From contig NW_008705568.1 of the NCBI RefSeq assembly GCF_000186865.1, forward strand, positions 155,254-219,253: 64,000 nucleotides of DNA. Direction: 5' to 3'. How positions within the stretch are numbered: the first letter of the stretch is position 1; the number at the start of each line of letters is the position of its first letter. A model generated the notes under the pieces. It saw nothing but the letters and a program-made list of their open reading frames with translations, was not told the DNA's origin and did no database searches. Shown piece after piece: positions 55,239 to 63,708 of the stretch. Source of the DNA: Aureococcus anophagefferens. Taxonomy: Eukaryota > Sar > Pelagophyceae > Pelagomonadales > Pelagomonadaceae. A program made the translations under genes and the position numbers.

Positions 55239-56399
55239 TCACTCCTCCTCGGCGTCGGTCTCGTCGAAGTCGTCGTCGTCGAAGGACCCCGCGAGGCGGA
55301 GGGCCTTGCAGTGGAGGCAGAAGCGCTGGCCGCGCGCGGGGAAGAAGCCGCAGCCCCCGAGGCACTCCCCGGGCAGGCGGTCGTCGTCGTCGATGGCGTC
55401 GCCGGCCTCGCCGCCGCCGCGGCTCGCCTCGCGGCCCCCCGGCGCGACCTCGTCGAGCACCTGGGACCGGACGCAGTCCGCGGCCGCGTCCGACGCCCAG
55501 CCCTTGGCGTCGTCGCCGCGGCGCGCGTCGCCGCCGGCGTCGCCGGGCTCGGCCCAGGCCTCCTTCTCCTCGGGCCGCGCGAGCCAGCCGAGGCCGCTCT
55601 TGGGCGTCGGCCGCTTGCTCCGGAGCGCCGGCGCGAGCTTCGCCTGCAGCCGCGAGATCTGGCCCTCGTAGTCGAGCACGTCCAGGGGCGCCGCGTCGCT
55701 CCGCGACCAGTCGTGCTCCGCTTCCGCCAAAAACGCGCCGGCCCGCGCCACGGAGCAGCGGCTGCCGTCCTCCCTCACAAAAAGCCCGTAGTCGTCGCGC
55801 TCGATCTCGGCGTCCTCGGGCACGGGCTTCCCCGAGAACTCGTAGAGCCACTCGCTTTTCCGCGTCGTCTCGACGCGGTCCCGCGACGCCTCGAGCTCGC
55901 GGGCCACGTCCGTCAGGTCCTCGGCGAGGAGCGGGCCCCGCGTCCGCCGGAGCTGGTCCCTCAAGGAACCCGTCGCGGGGTCGTCCGCGAAATCCAACAG
56001 CTGGTCCCGGAAGCCCGGGTTCGGCAGCACCGTGTCGCGGCAGCGCATGAGGTGGCCCAGGGCGTCGCGCACGCCGAGGTCGAGCCACGCGACGAGGTAC
56101 GCGGCGGCGGCCGCGCCGGATCTCGAGACGCCCGCGTGGCAGTGGACGTAGACCCCGAGGCCCCGGCAGCGGTGGTCGTGGATGAAGTTGACGATGGCGT
56201 TGAAGTGGCGCCGCAGGTCCGTCTCCGGCGTGTCCTGCTCGTCGAGGTGGAGCTTGGGGATGCCCGCGCGCACCGTCTCCTCGCCGAGGCTCACGACGGC
56301 GTCGATGCCCTTCTCCCGGGCGAAGGCCTCGAAGTCGTCGAGCACGTCCGCGCCCCCGAGCCACAGCTTCTCCAGGATGCGCGACGGCGCCCCGCCCAT
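55239..56399 (-). CDS. Dual-specificity protein phosphatase, probable N-myristoylation
   Basis: ~386 residues from Met 56399 (MGGAPSRILEKLWLGG). This start gives a myristoylation consensus (Gly2, Ser6) directly before the phosphatase fold, so I prefer it to the upstream Met at 56666. The catalytic loop is VYVHCHAGVSRSGAAAAAYL (HCxxGxxRS), with the general-acid Asp in HLDEQDTPETDL and a downstream NPGF motif (VLPNPGFRDQLLDF), typical of atypical DSPs. After residue ~170 come a helical region and a Cys-rich zinc-ribbon-like end (CLGGCGFFPARGQRFCLHC), then an acidic tail. It should dephosphorylate Tyr/Thr sites near membranes. Divergent from the voltage-sensor-like gene. Confidence 0.85.
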   Translation of the reverse strand: MGGAPSRILEKLWLGGADVLDDFEAFAREKGIDAVVSLGEETVRAGIPKLHLDEQDTPETDLRRHFNAIVNFIHDHRCRGLGVYVHCHAGVSRSGAAAAAYLVAWLDLGVRDALGHLMRCRDTVLPNPGFRDQLLDFADDPATGSLRDQLRRTRGPLLAEDLTDVARELEASRDRVETTRKSEWLYEFSGKPVPEDAEIERDDYGLFVREDGSRCSVARAGAFLAEAEHDWSRSDAAPLDVLDYEGQISRLQAKLAPALRSKRPTPKSGLGWLARPEEKEAWAEPGDAGGDARRGDDAKGWASDAAADCVRSQVLDEVAPGGREASRGGGEAGDAIDDDDRLPGECLGGCGFFPARGQRFCLHCKALRLAGSFDDDDFDETDAEEE

Positions 56400-56556
56400 G
56401 TCCGTGCCACGGTCCGTCGCCGGGGAAGAGAACGTCGGAGACAAACTAGGTTGCCCTCCGCTCCGAAGGAGATGGGTGTGCGTCTCTCTGGGCAGCTTTG
56501 CGGATGTATCGGCTCGTTGCCCTCGCAACTTGCACTGTACAACAGGATCGGGCAGC
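56400..56556. promoter_or_regulatory. 157-bp divergent spacer, DSP / voltage-sensor-like gene
   Basis: Lies between the ATGs at 56399 and 56557. No motif recognised. Confidence 0.3.
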
Positions 56557-57385
56557 ATGACGCTTCCAGCCATCGTGTCGCACCACAGCTTCGTCTGCCG
56601 CTTCTGGCGGGGCCTCGGCGTGCTGCTGCTCCTGGCGGGCACCGGCGTCCGTCCACCGAAGACCATTTTTAGTTCGCGCGCTCGAAAAAAACAGTCGCGT
56701 GCCGTAGGCCCAGACGGGCACGGACCTCTACGTCCACTTCGACGCCGCGCACGCGAAGCGCGTCACGGCCGCCTGCCTCGCGAAGCCCCCGCCGAAGCTC
56801 GTCGAGGGCGTCAGCTGCAAGTTCGTGACGAAGCGGCGCCTCTTCCGGAAGCGACTCGGCGTCCCCGAGCGGTTGATCGACGACGACCTCGCGGCCTGGT
56901 CCCTGTACCTCGCCGACCTGGTCTGGTTCTTCCTCTGTGCGGACATCGTCGTGCACCTCGTCAGCGGCAAGCGCGTCAAGGGCAACCTCAAGCCCCTCGC
57001 GTGGGCCTACCTCGCGAGCTGGTGGTTCGTCGTCGACGCGTTGTCCGTCTCGCCGCCGCTGCTGTCGTTCGCGAGCGCGAAGCTCGCAGCCTTCCTGACG
57101 CACGCGGCGGGCCTCGACCACCCGCTCCGCTTCGTGCTCCACCACCTGCCCAAGCCCCCGAAGAAGCACAAGCTGATCCGGCCGGGCAAGATCATCCGGA
57201 AGCTGCTCGGCGCGCTGATCCGCTTCGCCTTCCGCAACCGGCGCCTGATCCGCGCGGCCATCTCCGAGGCCACCGTCGTCGCCGAGGTCGCGGCCGTCGC
57301 CAAGACCGCCGTCCAGGAGGCCGAGGTCATCGCCGAGCTCACGGAGCAGGCCGAGGACGCCATCGCGGGGAACGACGAGGACTAG
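56557..57385 (+). CDS. Small membrane protein resembling a voltage-sensor domain without a pore
   Basis: Exon 1 is 56557-56646 and exon 2 56708-57385; the 61-nt intron (GTCCGTCC...GCCGTAG) joins LLLLAGTG to AQTGTDLYVH in phase 0. ~255 residues: N-terminal hydrophobic leader (FWRGLGVLLLLAGTG), then a span (LADLVWFFLCADIVVHLVSG), a second span (AYLASWWFVVDALSVSPPLL), a third weaker one, and a basic amphipathic stretch (KIIRKLLGALIRFAFRNRRL) with Arg/Lys every third or fourth residue. The order and the acidic residues in the spans recall S2, S3 and S4 of cyclic-nucleotide/EAG-type channels, but no pore loop follows. An alternative is an unrelated membrane protein. Its TAG stop overlaps the next gene's stop. 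Confidence 0.5.
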
Positions 57386-58257
57386 GGGCGCCTTAGCTCT
57401 AGGGCGGACCAGTTCGCTTTCGGGTTGTCGCGCCCGCAGGACGCGAGGTCCGGCCGGAGCTCGGCGTGGTCCAGCACCGACGTGCGGCTGTGGTCCCAGT
57501 CGCCGCGCGCGCCGCTGCCCCACCAGCGCCGCACGGGCGAGACGTCGTGCGCGAGGAACAGGGAGTACGGCACGCCGGCAAAATCACAAACGCCCGAGCC
57601 GACCCTCGCCTCCATGAGCGCCTCGGGCCCGTTCTTGAAATCGGGTGATGGTCGGAGCCGCTCGAGGATCGTCGGGTCCGGCGGCGCGGCCGGATCCCAG
57701 TCGTGAGGCGCGAACATGCGGCGCACGGTCGCCGCGGTGCCGAAGAGCAGGTTTTCCGACACCATTTTGCCGGCGAACTGGTTTCTGTAGCCGTAGCAGA
57801 CCGCCGCGTCCGGGTCGTCGGGCAGATCGAACGCGCCGACGAGCATCTCGAGGCGGACGCGCCACACCCAACCCGCGCACATGTCGTCGGCGGCGTAGGC
57901 CGCGCCGAGGGACACGGCGTCGAGCATGGCGCGCACGTGCTCGTAGCGCGCGACGGCGACGGTCGCGACGTCGAGCGCCCGCGGCGCGTCGAGTACGGCG
58001 TCGAAACGCGCGCCGGGAACGGTCCGGTTCCGGTCGTGCGAGACGAAGAGCGTGCGGACGGCGAATTTCGGCAGCCGCCGCCGCGCGACGCGCACGGCGG
58101 ACCGCACGGCCGCGCAGCGCAGCAGCTGGAACGTGGGATCATCTTGGTTGGCGCCCACGAAGAGAATGACGACCGTATGATTGCGTTTGCTATCGTCGCA
58201 AGTTGCGGCGGCCACCGACGCGAGCAGGAGCGCACGCGCAAAGCGGCGCGTCAGCAT
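57382..58257 (-). CDS. Secreted/Golgi glycosyltransferase-like protein
   Basis: 291 residues with a signal peptide or anchor (MLTRRFARALLLASVAAATC). The mature part begins HTVVILFVGANQDDPTFQLL, a first beta-strand typical of nucleotide-sugar-binding folds. Later segments MCAGWVWRVRLEMLVGAFDL, YGYRNQFAGKMVSENLLFG and SGVCDFAGVPYSLFLAHD recall algal and WavE-like glycosyltransferases in which 'SENxxFG' precedes the substrate-binding region. I see no clear DxD, so activity is uncertain. The stop TAG overlaps the opposite gene's stop (CTAG at 57382-57385). Confidence 0.5.
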   Translation of the reverse strand: MLTRRFARALLLASVAAATCDDSKRNHTVVILFVGANQDDPTFQLLRCAAVRSAVRVARRRLPKFAVRTLFVSHDRNRTVPGARFDAVLDAPRALDVATVAVARYEHVRAMLDAVSLGAAYAADDMCAGWVWRVRLEMLVGAFDLPDDPDAAVCYGYRNQFAGKMVSENLLFGTAATVRRMFAPHDWDPAAPPDPTILERLRPSPDFKNGPEALMEARVGSGVCDFAGVPYSLFLAHDVSPVRRWWGSGARGDWDHSRTSVLDHAELRPDLASCGRDNPKANWSALELRRP

Positions 58258-58356
58258 CGCATCATCGAGGCTGCCCGGCAGCCATCCTGCTCTACAACCT
58301 TGCCGTGCAGCTTGAACCTCAAGCTCCCCTCCCGAGTCGATGCATCTACCCTGTTA

Positions 58357-60083
58357 TCACCTCGACGCCGAGGGCCCCGGGAGCGTGGAGTAGTAGTTGC
58401 GGAGGCGGAGGAGGTCCGTGCGCGTGACGATGCCGAGGAGCCGGCCCGAGTCGGTGATCACGGGCACGCGGCCGACGGTCGTGACGAGGATCGTCTCGAG
58501 CTCGCCGACGGTCGTCTCCGGCCCGACGGACGCGACCTGCGTGCGCATGATGCCCCGGACCTTCTGCGCCGCGTTGCCCTTCTTCTCGGCGCGGATGACG
58601 TCGTTGAGCTTGAGCGTGCCCCGGAGGTCGTCGTTGCCGTCGACGACGGGCAAGGACTTGAGCCCCGACGCCTTCATGGTGCCGTGGGCGTCGGCGACGG
58701 TCGCGTTGGCGCTGATGGTGACGACGTCCTTGGTCATGATGACCTGGGCCGTGAGCTCGGGCGGCACCATGTCGCGCGCGAGCGCCGCGCACGCGTCGAG
58801 CGTCGCCTGCGCGCCCTCGTCCAGCGACCGCACGGCGTCGAGGGGCACGGCCGCCGCCGCCGCCCGCGCGTGGCCGCCGCCGCCGAAGGAGGACATGACG
58901 TCCCGCAGGTCGACGGAGACCGCGGACGGTCGCGCGCGGCCGATCAAATCGACGCCGTTGCCGTGCTCCGCCGCCATGAGCATGACGTCCGCGGCCGTGA
59001 GCTCCAGCAGCTCCTCGACGACGGCGGCCAAGCCGGGCACGTAGTCGGGCGTGCGGCAGACGACGCGCGCGATGGACACGCCCCGGTAGGTTTCCGTCCG
59101 CACGTCCTTGAGCGCCGTCGACAGGATCTCCCGCTGCGTCTCGGAGATCCGTTCGACGCCGAACTCGGCGATGGCCGCCTGGGACGCGCCGCATCGCAGC
59201 AGCCAGGTCAGCGCCGCGGCGTCGCGCGCCGTCGTCGACTCGTAGGTCAGGCCGCCCGTGTCCGCGCGGATCCCGAGCACGTACCTGGGCAGCAAAAGGG
59301 TGCGAAATTCCCAACTTCAAAGGCTCATATCTCGGCCGTTTTCCACTCGTTTCGGCTAATTTTTGGACGAGCGATCATCTCTCGGAGCGCTTTCGACGCC
59401 TGGATGCTTTTTCCGGAACGCGCGCGCGCGGAACACTCGTGTTGAAGCCTTGAATCACTCTTTCCCTGCCCTGCCTCGTACAGCGTCGCCTCGGGCACGG
59501 ACGGCCGCACGCCCGCGGACCGCAGCCGCTCCACAATCAACGTCGTCGTCGACCCGACGGGCTCCACCACGAGCTCCGTCGCCGCCGCGCCCAAATCGTC
59601 CTCCTCGCGCGGTTTGCTCGAGTCGCCTTGCATATGATGATCGTAGACGTGCACCGTCTCCGCGACCTTCAGCCACTGCTTCGACCGCCCTAAACGCGCC
59701 GCCGAGCTCGCGTCGACAACTCCCAAAGCCTCGATGTCGGCCCCGTCGATGGTCTTGAAGCCGCGCAGGGGCAGCACGTGCTTGTGGTACGCGAGGAACC
59801 GCTGCACGACCGGTAAAGCGCCCCGCGGCAGCACGACGTGCGTCGGCACGGACGACTTGCGCTCGTCGTGGCCCCAGAGGGACGCGAGGGCGCAGGCCGC
59901 CGCGAGGCTGTCGAAGTCCGCGTTCGTCGTCGTGAGCACGACGTTGCAGGGCTCGGGCATGTCCGTGGCCGACGCACCGGGCGGCGGGAGGCGCGTTTGG
60001 CGTCGCCGCGGGCAGACGAGGGATCGTGCGAGCAGCGGGCTCAGGAGCGCCGCGACCAGGCGGCGCCGCATGGCTCCGGTCAT
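58357..60083 (-). CDS. DHH/DHHA1 phosphoesterase with tandem CBS domains
   Basis: Exon 1 is 60083-59482 and exon 2 59284-58357, joined across introner A4 as VPEATL|YVLGIRAD. N-terminus MRRRLVAALLSPLLARSLV suggests organelle targeting. DHH motifs in order: NADFDSLAAACAL, GVVDASS, VHVYDHH (the DHH) and GIRADTGGLTYEST. DHHA1 follows with SFGGGGHARAAAA. Two CBS domains end the protein (VIMTKDVVTISANATVADAH and IMRTQVASVGPETTVGELE). Bacterial proteins with this order are parts of CBS-DHH tRNA nucleotidyltransferases or nanoRNases; here no nucleotidyltransferase domain follows. It likely cleaves short oligonucleotides or cyclic dinucleotides, regulated by adenine nucleotides at the CBS pair. Confidence 0.85.
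59285..59473 (-). mobile_element. Family A introner (copy A4)
   Basis: A 189-bp element with ends CAGGGCAGGGAAAGAG / CTTTTGCTGCCCAG. Duplication GTACGAGG (59474-59481) / GTACGTGC (59277-59284), six of eight matching. GT of the duplication to CAG restores EATLYVLGIRADTGG, matching the DHH family. This copy has its core in the same direction as the gene. Confidence 0.9.
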
Positions 60084-60249
60084 ATGACGCGCGCAAGAGA
60101 CAGGGAAGAGCGCTTCAGCTAGCCATCACGCTCGAGCTCGTCGAGAGCTCAATCGCTTTGACTGCAACCACGGTGCGGTGGCCGCTCGAACGTCGGACGG
60201 CGGCCGCAAGATGCGCCCGGCGTCGCCGCCCGCAAAACAAACCACGAAT

Positions 60250-62312
60250 CTAGTCGAAGTTATCGCAGTGGGCCCAGTTGAAGTTGTCGTAGACGTAGGA
60301 GAGCTTCTCCGTGCCGGCCTGCGTCTCGCGGTTGAGGATCTCCTCGTTCGAGAGCCGCGCCTTCGCGTAGGTGCCGTTGCCGTCCTGGGTCTTCACGAAG
60401 AAGGCCGTGAGGTCGTCGGCGCGGTGGCCCGCGCAGTTGACGGCCTGGTCGAAGTCGGCGCCCCACTTGCAGAGGTCGTTCCAGCCGTAGGCGTTGCCCG
60501 TCGCGTTCCAGCTCAAATCGGCGAACGGCGCGGCGAGGAACTTGTACTGGAGGAGGCGCTCGATCGTCGGGTGCGCGGGCCAGAAGGACACGTCCGCGGG
60601 CGACGACGCCTCGACGTGGTCGCCGACGCGCCAGGACGCGCCGCAGACGAGCTTCCGCACGACGGCTTCCCGCATGAACGGGTCGCGTTCGACCTGGGCA
60701 GGACAAGGGTGATTCAACGTCGCTTCAACGTGAGTGTTCCGCGCGCGCGCGTCCCGAAAAAAGCACCCACGCTTCGAGACCGTTCCAAGAGATGATCGCT
60801 CGTCCAAAAATCAGCCGAAACGAGTGGGAAACGGCCGAGATATGAGCCTTTGAAGTTGGGAATTTCGCTCTCTTGTCCTGCCCTGCGTTCCACGTCCGGG
60901 AACCACTGCTCGTACTGGCTCAGCTGCCAGGACGACATCGCCGCCGGGTCGTCGCAGCCCCGGCACTGGAGCGTGCAGTTGTCCGCGGCGTCGAAGGCGC
61001 AGGACTCCGGCGGCGCGCAGAGGCCGAAGCGGTAGACGTTCCGCAACAGGAACGACGACTGGAAGTAGAAGGACTTGACGTTGTCCGCGCCCACGAGGCC
61101 CTCGAGCTCCGCCCAGGACTCGCAGCCCGCGGAGCCGCCGATCATGAGGTGGACGCCCGCGTGGGCCGTGTACGCCGCGTACGGCACGAAATCCGCGAGC
61201 GTCTCCGTGTCGTAGACGAGCCCCCGGTGCGTCTCGCAGGTGGGCCAGTTCGACGCCTCGATGCGGTGGTCGCACTGCTTGTGGTAGCGCGTCACGTAGG
61301 GCGACGGGTTCAGGTTCCAGGGCGCGCGGAGCACGCCGAAGGGGTTCTTCGCCCACGTCCCGGGATAGTTCGCGTCGACGACGTCGCCGACGCTCGCCAC
61401 CTTCGTGAAGGCCCAGCGGCCCGTCTCCACGGTGTGGAGCGCGCTCCCCGAGGCGTTGCCGAAGAAGGCGTCGGACCAGAGCTCCAGGTCCCAGAGCGCG
61501 CGCTCCGGGTGGTCCGCGTCCGTGCCGTTCGCGAGGGTCCAGTCGAGCGTGTAGTCCCAGTAGGGCACGCTCACGGCCGGGTTCACGACCTGCAGACCCA
61601 GCTCGAAGTCCGCCGTGATGGCCACGTGCTGGCTCACGAAGCCCATGCCGTCGTGGAAGTGGTCCTCGCGCATGTTGGGCACGGCGTTCGCCAGATGCAG
61701 CGCGACGTAGTGGTCCATGCCGCGCCACTCGTCGCCGTAGGTCGCCCGGCCCGGGCCGTCGCGCGTCTTGACCAGCACCTCGACGGCGGCGAAGAACGCG
61801 GTCCGGTCCGCGCGGTCCAGGGTCCGGATTTCGCGTCGCACGTAGCGGCACGTCACCGCGTCGCCGAGCGCCAGCTCGCCGCCGGTCGCCAGCGCGAGGA
61901 CCGACGTGACGTCGTAGGTGCCGACGGCCGTGAAGAGCGCCGTCGCGGAGACGGGCGACGCCGCCGCGGAGACGACGCCGGCGCCGCTCGTTGCGCGCGC
62001 GTCGACGCGCCACGACGTCCGCGACGCGTCGTAGGCCGCCGTCACGCCCTCGAAGGTCAGCGTCGTCGCGACGTGGGGCTCGACGAGCTTGCCCGTCTCG
62101 AGCCAGGGGTAGTCCGCGCCGGCGTGGCCGTGCGCGGCGCTGTATTTGTTCGTCGCGACGATGCTCGCCGCGGCCGCGTCGCCGAAGGCCAGGCGCTCCG
62201 CGAGCGCGAGGAGCGCAGCCCGCGGGCGGGCGACGAAGCCCAGGGCGAGCAGGCCCAGCGCCGCGACGGCCAGCCCGCTGCGCGCGGGCCGCCCCATGCT
62301 GACGGCCGCCAA
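60250..62312 (-). CDS. Tyrosinase (type-3 copper oxidase), membrane-anchored or secreted
   Basis: Exon 1 is 62312-60894 and exon 2 60693-60250, joined across introner A5 as EQWFPD|VERDPFM. ~620 residues. N-terminal hydrophobic segment (SGLAVAALGLLALGFVA) acts as signal or anchor. CuA site: YVALHLANAVPN, then EDHFHDGMGFVSQHVAIT, a D/E before PYWDYTLDW. CuB site: AYTAHAGVHLMIGG and, in exon 2, VSFWPAHPTIERLLQYK (final His of the H...D/ER helix). Cys pairs in the middle (CAPPESCAFDAADNCTLQC) may be disulfides. It oxidises phenols to quinones; in algae such enzymes may modify cell-surface phenolics or tyrosine residues. Start at 62312 or 62297 both possible. Divergent from the SDR gene (50-base spacer). 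Confidence 0.88.
60694..60885 (-). mobile_element. Family A introner (copy A5)
   Basis: A 192-bp element with ends CAGGGCAGGACAAGAG / CCTTGTCCTGCCCAG. Duplication GTGGAACG (60886-60893) / GTCGAACG (60686-60693), one mismatch. GT of the duplication to CAG restores FPDVERDPFM. Core antisense to the gene. Confidence 0.92.
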
Positions 62313-62362
62313 TTCGTGGGCTGCTCCGTGCGTTCAACATCCTGTGCTCTCATTGCCCACAA
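62313..62362. promoter_or_regulatory. 50-bp divergent spacer, tyrosinase / SDR
   Basis: Lies between the ATGs at 62312 and 62363. If both starts are right, the two promoters must overlap. Confidence 0.35.
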
Positions 62363-63511
62363 GTGATGGCGCTTGCGATAGTGAGTCGCCGAGCCGGGCA
62401 AAGCCAGATGATGCTCGTGGCTCGCCGAGCAGCAGCAACGCACCGCGGCCTCTCGACGGTCGCCGTCACGGGCGCCAGCGGCTACATCGGCTCCTACGTC
62501 GTCGCGGAGCTGCTCGCGCGCGGCCACAGCGTGCGCGCCGCCGTGCGCGGCTGCGACGCGAACCCGGCCAAGGCGGCGCACCTGCTCGCGCTGCCCGGCG
62601 GCGACCGCGTCACGTTGATCGACGGCGGCGACTTGTCCGTCGACGGGTCCTTCGACGAGGCCTTCGCCGGCGCCGACGCCGTCGTCCACACGGCCGCGAC
62701 CGTCGTCGTCGGCGCGGACGCGGCCATCGCCGACGCGTCGATCGACGGCGTCAGGAACGTGCTCCGCAGCGTCGACAGGGCGCCCACGGTCCAGCGCTTC
62801 ATCCACACGTCGTCCATCGCGGCCATCCAGCGCTACGACAAGGGCGCGGGCCACGTCTTCAGCGAGGCGGACTTTAACGACTGGTCGACGATCGAGAACG
62901 GCGACGCGTACGGCTACGGCAAGACGCGGGGCGAGATCATCGCGCGGGCCCACTTCGCCGAGGGGGATCAATCGCGCAAGTTCGTGGCGCTGAACCCGGG
63001 CATCGTCGTCGGGCCCGTGATGACGAAGGCGCACACGAAGGCCTCTCCCCTCTTCGTCCGCGACCTCATCTACGGCAACGCCGTGCCCAACAGCGAGGGC
63101 GCGAACTTCGTCGACGTCCGCGACGTCGCGGCGGCCCACGCGACGGCGCTCGAGAAGGCGGAGGAGCTCGACGGCATGCGCTTCGTGCTCGTCAACGACC
63201 ACCCGTGCATGAACATCCTGGGCCTCGGCGCCGCGGCGGCGGCCTCGTTCCCGGACTACGACCTCCGCTCCGTGCCGCTGCTCCCGCCCTGGAAGCTGAG
63301 CCTGGCCATGGCCGCGAGCCACCTGCCCGTCGTCGGCAAGTACGCCATGACGGAATTCCAGCGCCTCCTCATGACGACGCCGATCCACTTCTCGAACACG
63401 CTCGCGAAGACCCACGTCCTCGACGCGGGCTTCATCCCCCTGAAGACGTCCCTCGAGGATGCCATCACCTCCATGGTCGCCCTCGGGATCACGCCTAAGA
63501 TGAAGAAGTAG
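62363..63511 (+). CDS. NAD(P)-dependent extended SDR (dihydroflavonol-reductase-like)
   Basis: 382 residues. A basic, Ala-rich N-terminus (MMALAIVSRRAGQSQMML ... RRAAATHRGLS) looks like a mitochondrial presequence. The Rossmann fold starts VAVTGASGYIGSYVVAELLA (TGxxGxxG). Catalytic region: FIHTSSIAAIQRYD (Ser) and GDAYGYGKTRGE (YxxxK). GANFVDVRDVAAAHATAL is the usual VDVRDVA motif of DFR/CCR-like enzymes. This family reduces ketone or aldehyde groups on varied substrates, from flavonoids and cinnamoyl-CoA in plants to sterols, so the substrate is unknown. Single exon. Confidence 0.87.
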   Translation: MMALAIVSRRAGQSQMMLVARRAAATHRGLSTVAVTGASGYIGSYVVAELLARGHSVRAAVRGCDANPAKAAHLLALPGGDRVTLIDGGDLSVDGSFDEAFAGADAVVHTAATVVVGADAAIADASIDGVRNVLRSVDRAPTVQRFIHTSSIAAIQRYDKGAGHVFSEADFNDWSTIENGDAYGYGKTRGEIIARAHFAEGDQSRKFVALNPGIVVGPVMTKAHTKASPLFVRDLIYGNAVPNSEGANFVDVRDVAAAHATALEKAEELDGMRFVLVNDHPCMNILGLGAAAAASFPDYDLRSVPLLPPWKLSLAMAASHLPVVGKYAMTEFQRLLMTTPIHFSNTLAKTHVLDAGFIPLKTSLEDAITSMVALGITPKMKK

Positions 63512-63708
63512 CGGGGTTGGGCCGAAGCGCTCCCTGCTTGCCGGAGCCGGCCCGTGCCAACTCACGTGAGTGGCCAAGGCCAAGTCCAAGGCCGACGCGA
63601 TACGTGCTCGGCTGCAACTTCGCGTTAACATGACGCTCGCCGATCGACGAGCTTGAACGAGCTGAGGTCCGCGCAAGAGCGTCGTCGTCGTCGTCGACGC
63701 GCGCGACG
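63512..63708. other. Intergenic spacer (197 bases), nothing recognised
   Basis: Contains the 3' flank of the SDR gene and a GTC/GTCGTC run just before the next ATG. Confidence 0.4.

Noticed and set aside
62057..63676. Long minus-strand frame opposite the SDR gene (539 codons)
   Set aside because: It is antisense to clear Rossmann/SDR motifs and consists of Arg/Val/Asp-rich low-information sequence, as expected for the complement of GC-rich codons.
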